From: JBLHKS01 sp047620505 | Lineage (GTDB): Bacteria; Verrucomicrobiota; Verrucomicrobiia; Verrucomicrobiales; DEV007 | Length of the DNA stretch: 10,196 nucleotides | Assembly (NCBI GenBank): GCA_047620505.1 | Contig: JBLHKS010000240.1 | Span: forward strand, 1-10,196 | Direction of reading: 5' to 3' | Part shown: positions 1 to 6,200 of the stretch, piece by piece | Layout of the letters: every line of letters begins with the position of its first letter | Numbering within the stretch: position 1 is the stretch's first letter | Program-made: the position numbers and the translations under genes | Notes under the pieces: generated by a model | What the model was told of the DNA's origin: nothing | The model's input: only the letters and a program-made list of their open reading frames with translations | The model's database searches: none

Positions 1-153
1 CAAAAAAGCGGCGCCAACTTTGTGGCCACCTTCCTCCAGCGCTGCACTGTAAGAAGCCTGAAATTTATCCGGTGGCTGCGCGCCTTCGTTTACCGCGAGG
101 TTCCCTGGAACCGGGCAGTGGACAGACTGCACGAAATCTACGCCAATTTCTAA
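1..153 (+). CDS. C-terminal end of an unrecognised protein (5' end outside window)
   Basis: The first reading frame is open from the window edge to a TAA at 151-153 and gives 50 residues ending RLHEIYANF. It is taken as coding because its codons are GC-rich in the third position (AAC, GCC, ACC, TTC, CTC, CAG, CGC, CTG) and its composition is protein-like: many aromatic and basic residues (KFIRWLRAFVYREVPWNRAV) and no low-complexity arginine or serine runs. A competing frame over the same bases (from GTG at 72) has poorer codon choice here. The sequence looks like a basic amphipathic C-terminus. I do not recognise the family and assign no function. The AT-richer ORF that follows begins close to, or overlapping, this end. 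Confidence 0.55.
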   Translation, partial: QKSGANFVATFLQRCTVRSLKFIRWLRAFVYREVPWNRAVDRLHEIYANF

Positions 154-191
154 GGGAAGTTTTCCACACCGTTGCCTCTGAAGCAATAATC

Positions 192-827
192 GTGATCGAA
201 GGCGAAGTTCGGTTTCAGTATTTTGACGGAAGTAAAGAAACTAGCGTTGGAGCACCCGTAGAGATTTTTCGCAAATCTGAGTTGGAAGAGTTCTTTAAGA
301 AAAGGAGCGCGGAGGCTGCGAAAGCGCCTCAAACCTTTGACACCGGGATCAAAGAAACAGAAGAGAGAGTTGCAGAAGTTGAGCCTTTTGCAAAAGATAG
401 CAATTTCTTTGGAAATCCAGCTGGCCTGCAAATGATTTCGCACCTCCGTTGGATGGTCTCTAATAGTAAAAAGGCACAGTTGCAGTTTCCTCCTGCGGAT
501 TTCTACTTTGAAACGGAATTACCTGAGTCGATTGCTGCGGTTGAGACTGACAGCAATGGGAAATTTCAAATTCGGTTTAAGGATCCCGGAGAACCTGTTG
601 TTATCACGTCTGTAGTCGCGTTTGGCTCGACGATAACTTACATGTTCTCCAACTATGAATTGCCGGTTCAATTTTTTACTGGGGCATCTTGGGCGTTAGA
701 ATTGGATGAGAATGATTATTTGCAAAAACAAGTTCAGCTTTCACCACAGAACGACACCACTTCTGGACATGCGGCTTCTATCCTAAATTGTAAGGCGGCT
801 TACTCTAGTTTTCTTCCAGATGAGTGA
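192..827 (+). CDS. Hypothetical protein, AT-rich, probably acquired
   Basis: An open frame of 211 codons from GTG 192 to TGA 825-827. The frame is open further upstream, through an alternative GTG at 72 to the window edge, but bases 1-153 look better coded in another frame, so the start after that gene's stop is preferred. Neither start has a convincing Shine-Dalgarno site. The product is soluble-looking and acidic in its first half, with an E/K-rich stretch around residues 30-75 that may be helical, then a second half with alternating hydrophobic residues suggesting beta strands. There is no signal peptide, membrane helix or motif that I recognise. Base composition is clearly lower in GC than the genes to the right (line 181-240 is 38% GC), as expected of transferred DNA. 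It ends 10 bases before a lysS fragment. A frameshifted continuation of the upstream gene cannot be excluded. Function unknown. Confidence 0.55.
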   Translation: MIEGEVRFQYFDGSKETSVGAPVEIFRKSELEEFFKKRSAEAAKAPQTFDTGIKETEERVAEVEPFAKDSNFFGNPAGLQMISHLRWMVSNSKKAQLQFPPADFYFETELPESIAAVETDSNGKFQIRFKDPGEPVVITSVVAFGSTITYMFSNYELPVQFFTGASWALELDENDYLQKQVQLSPQNDTTSGHAASILNCKAAYSSFLPDE

Positions 828-837
828 CTTGACGAGA

Positions 838-1018
838 GCCTCGAGGAATTCCTCGTCGATGTTCTGGATTTTCTCGGCGGCCTATTCTTCAAGCGGGGCG
901 CGCTGGACGACCGAGTCGTTGAGTTCCGAATATCCAGGGGAAATTTCCTGACCGTTGATGATCAGCTCGTAAACATCGACAACCGAGTCATCTTCGACAT
1001 TCTGTTTCGCGAGCGGGA
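838..1018 (-). pseudogene. Internal fragment of lysS (decayed partial duplicate)
   Basis: These 181 bases align without gaps to 2108-2288, inside the intact lysS, with 14 mismatches by hand count (about 92% identity). They are in the same orientation at a constant offset of 1270. Translated on the minus strand the piece reads LAKQNVEDDSVVDVYELIIN and on, against LAKQNAEDDSVVDVYELIIN in the intact enzyme, then meets a stop (TAG) where the intact gene has Gln in LEEQAGEE. Several other differences change residues (Ala to Val, Pro to Ser, Arg to Pro), so it is not under protein-level constraint. It lacks the start, motifs 1, 2 and 3, and the last ~43 codons of lysS. It is fused at 1018/1019 to an oxidoreductase stub. 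It could be half of a tandem duplication later cut by a deletion, or a piece of a related lysS that arrived by transfer. Confidence 0.9.
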
Positions 1019-1293
1019 GTCCGCCCCCGCGCGAGCCGCGCCAACGCCGCGCCAATCCCAGCCGGCCCGCCGCCGCAGACGATAACCTGCGTTCGTCCCG
1101 CGACTGGAATTTCGCGAGCCGCTTCGCCAAACCAATTCGGGTCACCAGAAATCGTGCCGCTGGTTCGCAGCACCTCGCCATTCACCAGATTCGGATGCGC
1201 CCGGCCTTCTGCCTGTTGCGCGAAAAGCAGGCTCGACGGCCCGAGCACGGCACCAGCAGCTGCTGTCTTGAAAAAGTGGCGGCGATCGGTCAT
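1019..1293 (-). pseudogene. N-terminal stub of a Tat-exported FAD-dependent oxidoreductase
   Basis: From ATG 1291-1293 the frame encodes a twin-arginine leader (MTDRRHFFKTAAAGAVLG, RR at residues 4-5, then a hydrophobic stretch) and, at about residues 70-85, a dinucleotide-binding Rossmann motif (VIVCGGGPAGIGAALA). This pairing is typical of exported FAD-dependent oxidoreductases common in Verrucomicrobiota and Planctomycetota, usually 400 residues or more. Only about 90 codons remain. After GIGAALA the expected AAARAGAD appears only in a shifted frame, so a small deletion seems to have occurred in the GC-rich run near 1030-1045. The gene then stops abruptly at a junction with a lysS fragment. 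The open frame continues through that fragment to a stop at 882-884, but the result is not a functional enzyme. It lies 15 bases downstream of the toxin gene and carries one copy of the CAGCAGCTGCTG palindrome. Confidence 0.85.
1254..1265. repeat. CAGCAGCTGCTG palindrome, copy 1
   Basis: Perfect 12-bp palindrome inside the oxidoreductase stub, where it encodes Thr-Ala-Ala-Ala (ACA GCA GCT GCT) within the Tat leader. Context ACCAGCAGCTGCTGTC. Confidence 0.8.
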
Positions 1294-1308
1294 GTGGAAA
1301 TTGAAACT

Positions 1309-1638
1309 TCAATGTGGGAGGCGCAGGCAGTCGATAATCCTTTTCCCCATCGCCACTCGTCTGAGCCGGGAAACCTCGCCTCGCTTTTGAGTGAATTCCG
1401 ATTTGGGCAGCATGTGAATCAGATCACACTTCACTGCGGTCGCCCAGTCGAGACCATCGGCCCGATCCAGAATAACTTCATTGCGCTTCGCGGGCCGCGT
1501 GACGCGAACTGAGGTGCAAATCAACGCATTTACGTGCGTCAAATCCGGGTTTTCACAGCGTTCGTCATTCGAAAGGATGACTGCTGGGTGTGGTCCGGCG
1601 TTCTGAAACGGAAACAGGTAGATTTCCCACTGCTTCAT
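1309..1638 (-). CDS. PemK/MazF-family toxin (type II toxin-antitoxin)
   Basis: 109 residues, about the usual size for MazF/PemK endoribonuclease toxins, which cleave RNA and are held inactive by the cognate antitoxin. The N-terminus MKQWEIYLFPF followed by G-HPAVILSNDE matches the family pattern of a first beta strand, then 'PxVVLS' in the next strand. The central VNALICTSVRV and the later KCDLIHMLPKSEF match the strands around the family's conserved Thr/Ser and Asp positions. The ATG at 1636-1638 overlaps the antitoxin stop (ATGA), which implies translational coupling and one message. No other good start is nearby. The family call rests on pattern recognition. The RNA target cannot be read from the sequence. 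Confidence 0.85.
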   Translation of the reverse strand: MKQWEIYLFPFQNAGPHPAVILSNDERCENPDLTHVNALICTSVRVTRPAKRNEVILDRADGLDWATAVKCDLIHMLPKSEFTQKRGEVSRLRRVAMGKRIIDCLRLPH

Positions 1639-1871
1639 TGAACGAGATCAGTTGTGGCGTCGGCTGTGATGAAATTCTCCCACGCAACGTCTTCTTCTGA
1701 GTGGCACTCGTCAAAATACCCCTGTGGACGAACGGGAATCGGCACGGGAGGGTCGTACTCCTGCATGATCAGCAATTTGGAACCGCGAACCAAGACGACG
1801 GGTTCGATCAGCGCTTCGTCTGCGACTGCGCCGAGTGATTGCTTGGCTTCGCTGATGGAATAGGTCTTCAT
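1635..1871 (-). CDS. Phd/YefM-like antitoxin
   Basis: 78 residues, starting MKTYSISEAKQSLGAVADEA, the N-terminal pattern of Phd/YefM-type antitoxins (a DNA-binding dimerisation fold), followed by VVLVRGSKLLIM, the usual second half of that domain. The acidic C-terminal tail (roughly residues 50-78, with PQGYFDE, SEEDVAWENF) is the part expected to wrap and neutralise the toxin. The gene lies upstream of the toxin and overlaps it by four bases, the normal antitoxin-first order. Proteins of this type usually repress their own operon. Short repeated AGTC boxes around the promoter could be the operator. The start at 1869-1871 is supported by a promoter whose -10 box ends seven bases before the ATG. 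Confidence 0.85.
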   Translation of the reverse strand: MKTYSISEAKQSLGAVADEALIEPVVLVRGSKLLIMQEYDPPVPIPVRPQGYFDECHSEEDVAWENFITADATTDLVQ

Positions 1872-1878
1872 TTAGTCC

Positions 1879-1907
1879 ATTATCAGTCTTAAAGCAGGCC
1901 AATTCAA
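1879..1907 (-). promoter_or_regulatory. Sigma70-type promoter of the toxin-antitoxin operon, near-leaderless
   Basis: On the minus strand TTGAAT (1902-1907) and GATAAT (1879-1884) are 17 bases apart, matching the -35 and -10 consensus at 4/6 and 5/6 positions. Only GGACTAA separates the -10 box from the antitoxin ATG (1869-1871). Transcription should therefore start at or within a base or two of the start codon, giving a leaderless or almost leaderless message. Four AGTC tetramers at about 1874, 1885, 1907 and 1920 overlap or flank the boxes and could be part of an operator. Confidence 0.6.
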
Positions 1908-1960
1908 GTCCGCACTCTAAGTCAAGATTCAGGGTTTTCGCCCGCGAGAAACTTGGGAAG

Positions 1961-1987
1961 CGGATGATTTGGATCGTTCAATCCGCC
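1961..1987 (-). other. Stem-loop across the lysS stop codon
   Basis: GCGGAT and ATCCGC form a 6-bp inverted repeat with a 15-base spacer around the lysS stop. No T-run follows, so it is at best a weak or factor-dependent terminator, or an mRNA 3'-end structure. It may be chance. Confidence 0.25.
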
Positions 1988-3462
1988 TTCCGTTTCAGCT
2001 GCGGAAACAGCACGACGTCGCGAATCGACTCCGCGCCGGTCAGCATCATGATCAGGCGATCGATCCCAACGCCGATCCCGCCAGCGGGTGGCATGCCGTG
2101 TTCTAACGCTTCGAGGAAATCCTCGTCGATGTTCTGAATCTCCTCGCCGGCCTGTTCTTCAAGCCGGGCGCGCTGGACGACCGGGTCGTTGAGCTCCGAA
2201 TATCCAGGGGAAATTTCCTGACCGTTGATGATCAGCTCGTAGACATCGACAACCGAGTCGTCTTCGGCATTCTGCTTCGCGAGCGGGACGAGCTCCTTGG
2301 GAACGTGGGTCACGTAGCAGGGATCGAAGGTGTGCTCCTCGATCAGCTTTTCGAAAATTTGCTGAGTGACCTCGTAATCTTCCATGTCAGGGCTGATCTG
2401 AACGCCGAGTTCGGCACAGCGCTCGCGGCGCTTCTCATCTGTGTAGGAAAACCAGTCGGCGTCGATTTCTTCGATCAACGAGCGGTAGCTGGCACGTTTC
2501 CACGGACGGCTGAGGTCAATGGTTTTCGTAACCTCGCCGTCGCTGTTTTTGTGCTCGATTTTGAGCCCACCGCAAAACTTTTCGGCGAGGTGACAAGTCA
2601 TTTCCTCGACCATGTCGGCCATCATCTCGAAATCCGCATACGCCCAGTAAGCCTCGAGCATCGTGAACTCCGGATTGTGCCGAGTGCTGATGCCTTCGTT
2701 CCGGAAATTCCGGTTCAACTCGAAGACTTTGGTGAAGCCGCCGACGAGAAGTCGCTTCAGGTACAACTCAGGAGCTATCCGAAGATAAAGATCCATGCTG
2801 AGCGCGTTGTGACGCGTCTCAAACGGCTTAGCAGCTGCTCCGCCAGCGACGTCTTGAAGCATGGGCGTTTCGACCTCAAGAAAGCCTCGATCACGGAGAA
2901 ATGTCCGGATCTCGAAAACCATCTGGCTGCGCTTGATGAAAATATCGCGGCTGCGTTCGGTCGCGATCAAATCCAGGTAGCGCTTGCGGTAACTCAGCTC
3001 GCGATCGGCGATTCCTTTGTGCTTGTCAGGGAGCGGCCGGAGCGCTTTGCAGAGCACGGTAAGCTTCTTCGCGCGGAGCGACGGCTCGCCAGTCTGCGTG
3101 TTGAAAGTCTCGCCCTCGACCCCGAGCCAATCGCCCATGTCGAGAAGCTTGAAGTTGGCAAAACACTCGTCATCGACCTCGCCTTTCGCGACGTGAACCT
3201 GGATTTTACCGTCGATGTCGGCCAGCTCGATAAAGCTGCTTTTGCCGAACCCACGCTTCGCGACCATCCGGCCTGCGATCGTCGCGTTTTTGCCCTCCTC
3301 GAAATTCGCGCGCAGCTCACCCGGCTGATGCGTCGTGTCGAAACGACCCCCGTACGGATTGACCCCCTTGTCCAGCAGCTGCTGGAGTTTCTCGCGACGA
3401 ACCGCAATCAATTTGTGCTCACTGACTTCTTCGGGCGCGTTCTGGGCTGGCTTCTTGGACAT
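1978..3462 (-). CDS. lysS: Lysyl-tRNA synthetase (class II)
   Basis: 494 residues, normal for bacterial LysRS. It charges tRNA(Lys) with lysine using ATP, in the cytoplasm. Domain order is visible: a short N-terminal helix (EKLQQLLDKGVNPYGG), the OB-fold anticodon-binding domain (about residues 60-165, with TIAGRMVAKRGFGKSSFIEL), then the class II catalytic core with motif 1 (FLEVETPML), motif 2 (FRNEGISTRHNPEFTMLEAY, about 253-272) and motif 3 (GGIGVGIDRLIMMLTG, about 458-475). The start chosen is ATG 3460-3462 (MSKKPAQN). The frame is open for 198 more codons upstream, but that stretch has non-family sequence and covers the divergent phosphoesterase gene. The stop is TGA at 1978-1980. An internal segment (2108-2288) is duplicated at 838-1018. 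No T-box or other leader is seen. Confidence 0.96.
   Translation of the reverse strand: MSKKPAQNAPEEVSEHKLIAVRREKLQQLLDKGVNPYGGRFDTTHQPGELRANFEEGKNATIAGRMVAKRGFGKSSFIELADIDGKIQVHVAKGEVDDECFANFKLLDMGDWLGVEGETFNTQTGEPSLRAKKLTVLCKALRPLPDKHKGIADRELSYRKRYLDLIATERSRDIFIKRSQMVFEIRTFLRDRGFLEVETPMLQDVAGGAAAKPFETRHNALSMDLYLRIAPELYLKRLLVGGFTKVFELNRNFRNEGISTRHNPEFTMLEAYWAYADFEMMADMVEEMTCHLAEKFCGGLKIEHKNSDGEVTKTIDLSRPWKRASYRSLIEEIDADWFSYTDEKRRERCAELGVQISPDMEDYEVTQQIFEKLIEEHTFDPCYVTHVPKELVPLAKQNAEDDSVVDVYELIINGQEISPGYSELNDPVVQRARLEEQAGEEIQNIDEDFLEALEHGMPPAGGIGVGIDRLIMMLTGAESIRDVVLFPQLKRKAD
3373..3384. repeat. CAGCAGCTGCTG palindrome, copy 2
   Basis: Perfect 12-bp palindrome, 16 bp with flanks (TCCAGCAGCTGCTGGA), inside lysS. 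Here the codon phase differs and it encodes Leu-Gln-Gln-Leu-Leu. A shorter form, AGCAGCTGCT, lies in the same gene at 2830-2839 and encodes Ala-Ala-Ala. Confidence 0.75.
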
Positions 3463-3543
3463 GGTAAATTGCCTGGTTTTCGGCAGGCGGGAAAAAGACT
3501 CAAATTGCGGAAAAAACCAATTCTTTCGGCTACAAGTCTCGGC

Positions 3544-4218
3544 GTGTCGGCAACAGCCAGAATTCATCCCGACGTGATCCTCGACGGACGCCTCGCAATC
3601 TCCAACAAACGCGCGGGCTGGCTCGCGGTCGCGGACCTCCACTACGGCTACGAGGTCGAGCTGAGCCGGGCAGGCGCGCTGTTCCCGCTCTGGGGGATGC
3701 AGCGGATCGAGGCGCGGCTGCGCGAACTGATCGCCGACTACCGGCCGGAGCGTCTGATTTTGCTCGGAGACATCGTCCACGGTAGGCGAGCGGTCGCGGA
3801 GACGCAGGAGTTTTGCGAAATGTCGCGGACTTTGGCTCCGGAGGTTTCCTACATCGCGGGGAACCACGATCGGGGGCCGATTGAGCGGCTTGTCAGGCTG
3901 GAAGAATCGCTTTCGCTGGCCGGTTTCTTTTTTCATCACGGACATCTCGACCTCGCGCCGGGCGAAGATCAGATTGAAATTCGCGGGCACTCGCATCCGA
4001 CCGTTTCGCTGAATGACGGGGCCGGTTTGCGGCTCAAACTGCCGGCTTTGATCCAAGATCGGCCAAAAACTGGCCCCGAGTGCTGGACCCTTCCCGCTTT
4101 TTCACCCTGGGCCGGGGGAGCTGCCGTCGAGGGCGGAGCACCGCGGAGGCGAAACTGGGTTTGCAGCCCGAAACGGGTATTTGAAGCGGGCAGAAAAGCC
4201 TCGAATCAAAATGCTTGA
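3544..4218 (+). CDS. PdeM-like metallophosphoesterase
   Basis: About 224 residues from GTG 3544. TTG 3505 (237 aa) and GTG 3574 (214 aa) are alternatives, and none has a strong Shine-Dalgarno site. GTG 3544 leaves room for divergent promoters with lysS. All calcineurin-like two-metal motifs are present: ADLHYG (30-35), LGDIVHG (74-80), GNHDR (106-110), HHGH (131-134) and RGHSHP (147-152). The layout 'ADLHxG', compact size, GNHDR, and an ending RLKLPALIQ then WTLPAFSPWAGG match the family annotated as PdeM, a ligase-associated DNA-damage-response nuclease/phosphoesterase. No ligase or helicase partner of that system lies beside it, so the exact role is inference. The last ~25 residues (GGAPRRRNWVCSP...) extend beyond the usual end. 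It is divergent from lysS and runs toward the pseudopilin gene. Confidence 0.8.
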   Translation: MSATARIHPDVILDGRLAISNKRAGWLAVADLHYGYEVELSRAGALFPLWGMQRIEARLRELIADYRPERLILLGDIVHGRRAVAETQEFCEMSRTLAPEVSYIAGNHDRGPIERLVRLEESLSLAGFFFHHGHLDLAPGEDQIEIRGHSHPTVSLNDGAGLRLKLPALIQDRPKTGPECWTLPAFSPWAGGAAVEGGAPRRRNWVCSPKRVFEAGRKASNQNA

Positions 4219-4233
4219 TGTCGCTTCCGGAAA

Positions 4234-4264
4234 TTGTTACGGTGTTCTTGAATCCTGCTAGATT
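4234..4264 (+). promoter_or_regulatory. Possible promoter of the pseudopilin gene
   Basis: TTGTTA (4234-4239) is followed after 19 bases by TAGATT (4259-4264). The match to -35/-10 is partial and the spacing long. The 84-base gap between the phosphoesterase stop and the pseudopilin ATG shows no Shine-Dalgarno site: the bases before the ATG are A/C-rich. Confidence 0.25.
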
Positions 4265-4302
4265 CCGCTGATTTCAACAGCAACCAATCAAATCCAAATC
4301 AA

Positions 4303-4905
4303 ATGAAACCCTTCCAAACCCAAAAAAGGCGCAAAGGCTTTACGCTGGTCGAACTTCTGGTAGTGATCGTGATCATCGGGATTCTCACCTCGATTCTACT
4401 TCCGGTCGGTAGCCAGGTGATGAAATCGATGCGAAAAACCACCGCGGGCAAAACCGCGACCGAGTTACGCACGGCGCTTACAAACTACTACACCGAGTAC
4501 AAAAAATTCCCCCCGGTTAATCAAGGGAGCGGACAGGATACGGAAATTTTTACTGACGGTTCGACAGGATTAATCGCTGCTCTGATGGCGGTATCCGGCC
4601 ATCCTGCGACTGAGAAGCTGAATCGCCGTGGTGAGCAGTATTTCAGCTCCAAAATGGCAAAGAAAAAGAAAGGCTCTCCTGGAGTTCACAAGAAGGGAAA
4701 CACCTTCAGCCTCCTCGATCCATGGGGTATGCCCTACATCATTGCCTTTGACTCGAACTACGATGATCAGCTCGAGGTGCCCGAGCGCGAATCCGGCAAT
4801 GGAACCGAAATTATCTTCACCAACGTCGCTGTTTGGTCCTACGGCCCGAATATGGAAAAGGGCAAAGGCCGCGAGAACAAAAACGACGACATCGGCACTT
4901 ACTAA
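4303..4905 (+). CDS. GspG-like type II secretion pseudopilin
   Basis: 200 residues with a class III (type IV prepilin) signal: basic leader of 12 residues ending KRRKG, cleavage before Phe13, then FTLVELLVVI with the conserved Glu at position 5 of the mature protein and a hydrophobic helix of about 20 residues. Prepilin peptidase should remove the leader and N-methylate Phe. The C-terminal half resembles the GspG globular domain: YYTEYKKFPP, then LLDPWGMPYI (the 'DPWGxPY' motif), and an acidic end GRENKNDDIGTY where GspG proteins bind calcium. It is longer than classic GspG (about 140-150 aa) because of a lysine-rich insert (KMAKKKKGSPGVHKK). No other secretion gene adjoins it. Stand-alone proteins of this type are numerous in Verrucomicrobiota and their partners are often unknown. 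Confidence 0.85.
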   Translation: MKPFQTQKRRKGFTLVELLVVIVIIGILTSILLPVGSQVMKSMRKTTAGKTATELRTALTNYYTEYKKFPPVNQGSGQDTEIFTDGSTGLIAALMAVSGHPATEKLNRRGEQYFSSKMAKKKKGSPGVHKKGNTFSLLDPWGMPYIIAFDSNYDDQLEVPERESGNGTEIIFTNVAVWSYGPNMEKGKGRENKNDDIGTY

Positions 4906-4929
4906 AATCTGACGATCTATTTTTTAAAG

Positions 4930-4962
4930 GGTCGGCTGAATTCGTTCAGTCGGCCTTTTTTT
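4930..4962 (+). terminator. Rho-independent terminator with UUCG tetraloop
   Basis: GGTCGGCTGAA (4930-4940) and TTCAGTCGGCC (4945-4955) pair over 11 positions in plus-strand RNA with two G-U wobbles, closing a TTCG loop, followed by seven T residues. Those wobbles become C/A mismatches in minus-strand RNA, so the hairpin is built for the pseudopilin transcript. It sits 25 bases after the pseudopilin stop, between two convergent genes. Confidence 0.92.
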
Positions 4963-4983
4963 GTGCCTGAACGCTCGAATTTC

Positions 4984-6198
4984 TCAGGGGGCTTTCGACT
5001 CGCCGCGCACGCAGACCAATCGAGACCCCGACCGAATCACGATCGAATTCTCCGTTGCAGCAAAGCCGTAAATTCGATCGCCCTCAGCGCCCAGCGAACT
5101 GAGCGTGTTTTCAGCGATGATTTTCGGCTCATCGCGATTCGGCTCCAGGACCAGAGCCTTTCCTCCGTCCTTGCAGAAACAGAAGATTTTCCCGCCAGCG
5201 GCCATCGGTGAAGCCCAGCAGCTGCCGGGAAGCCGAGTTTCCCAAAGAAGCTCTCCGTCCGAAAGATCAACGCATTGAAGCGCACCTGCTCGGTTGACGA
5301 AATAAACCAGGCCGTCAAAAACCAGCGGCGAACCGAAACTGCTCGTCGCGCTCGCGGTCCAGATGGATTTCCCGGAACCGAAATCGATCGCTTGGCAGGT
5401 GCGCGGCGCGGATGAGCCGATCACGATTCGTTCGCCGTCCTCCGAGACACTGGGCGACGCCACGGTGTTGCCCTCGATCCCTTCGATCTTCCAGATTTCC
5501 GTGCCGTCGGCTGCGTTTCGGGCTTCAACCACTCCGTTCGAGCTGATCAGAATCCGGTTACCGCTGACGATTGGGCTCGACCACGAAACGCGCGCTTCGC
5601 GATCGATTTTCCAGAGGCTTTCGCCGGTCATTTTGTCGATCGAAATCAGATAAGCCTCGCCGTCGTGCTCGGCAAGCACGATGAGCGCGTCCGCCGTTTG
5701 AGCGAGCGAACTTCCGAGCCCGTGCATCCCCTTGAACGCGCCGAACTCCGTCGTCAGGCTGCGTTTCCAGATTTCCTCGCCGGCATGATCGAATGCGATC
5801 AAGTCGCCGCTTTCGAAAAACGCGTAAACCCGCTCGGAGTCGACCGCCGGCGTTGGCGCGGCGAGCGAAACCATTTTGCTCGCCTCGATCTTGAGGCTCG
5901 TCTCCAACTTCTTCGACCAGGCCAACTCGCCGCTTTCGAGATCCCGAGCTTCAACGAAAAGCGAGTCCTTCGATTTGCCCTCTGTGCTCGTCGTAAAAAC
6001 CAGATCGCCCCAGACAACCGGGCTCGACTGGCCGTAACCCGGAAGCTCCGCCGTCCAAGCGACGTTCGAATCGTCAGACCAGGTCGTCGGCGGATTCGCA
6101 TCCGTTCGACTCGTCCCATCACCGCGAAACCCGGGCCAAATTTCGGCAATCGCCGACGCACAAAAAGCCAACCAAACGATCGGAAGAAAAAATCTCAT
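4984..6198 (-). CDS. Secreted PQQ-like beta-propeller repeat protein
   Basis: 404 residues with a Sec signal peptide: MRFFLPIVWLAFC... with likely cleavage after Ala18 (AIA|E). The mature protein starts IWPGFRGDGTS, then has repeated blades of about 40-50 residues of the PQQ type: a V/I-Y-F strand, then 'LxALDxxTGExxW' variants such as RDLESGELAWSKKL, DKMTGESLWKID, NAADGTEIWKIE, DFGSGKSIWTAS and DLSDGELLWETR. This is the 'PQQ-binding-like beta-propeller repeat protein' family abundant in Verrucomicrobiota and Planctomycetota. The fold is clear. Binding of actual PQQ or enzymatic activity is not shown, and such proteins often act as scaffolds or sugar or alcohol oxidases. The Cys at 13 does not fit a lipobox (Phe precedes it). 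The AG-rich GAAGAAGAGTAGGC just before the ATG serves as the ribosome-binding region and also ends the decayed upstream reading frame, suggesting an operon with the helicase. Confidence 0.88.
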   Translation of the reverse strand: MRFFLPIVWLAFCASAIAEIWPGFRGDGTSRTDANPPTTWSDDSNVAWTAELPGYGQSSPVVWGDLVFTTSTEGKSKDSLFVEARDLESGELAWSKKLETSLKIEASKMVSLAAPTPAVDSERVYAFFESGDLIAFDHAGEEIWKRSLTTEFGAFKGMHGLGSSLAQTADALIVLAEHDGEAYLISIDKMTGESLWKIDREARVSWSSPIVSGNRILISSNGVVEARNAADGTEIWKIEGIEGNTVASPSVSEDGERIVIGSSAPRTCQAIDFGSGKSIWTASATSSFGSPLVFDGLVYFVNRAGALQCVDLSDGELLWETRLPGSCWASPMAAGGKIFCFCKDGGKALVLEPNRDEPKIIAENTLSSLGAEGDRIYGFAATENSIVIRSGSRLVCVRGESKAP

Positions 6199-6200
6199 GC

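Noticed and set aside
72..191. GTG 72 as the start of the AT-rich ORF
   Set aside because: Bases 1-153 have better codon choice in another frame ending in TAA 151-153. The earlier start would overlap that gene by about 80 bases. Kept as an alternative.
1301..1312. TTGAAACTTCAA between the toxin and oxidoreductase genes as an operator or terminator
   Set aside because: Only a 5-bp inverted repeat with a 2-base spacer; too short and with no T-run.
2305..3543. A very long plus-strand open frame running antisense through lysS and into the phosphoesterase gene
   Set aside because: It is the mirror of a GC-rich gene in the complementary frame. Only the part from about 3544 has family motifs (metallophosphoesterase), while lysS on the other strand has all class II motifs.
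3463..4056. Upstream in-frame extension of lysS by 198 codons
   Set aside because: It covers the phosphoesterase gene on the other strand and has no LysRS-like sequence. MSKKPAQN at 3462 gives the normal family length.
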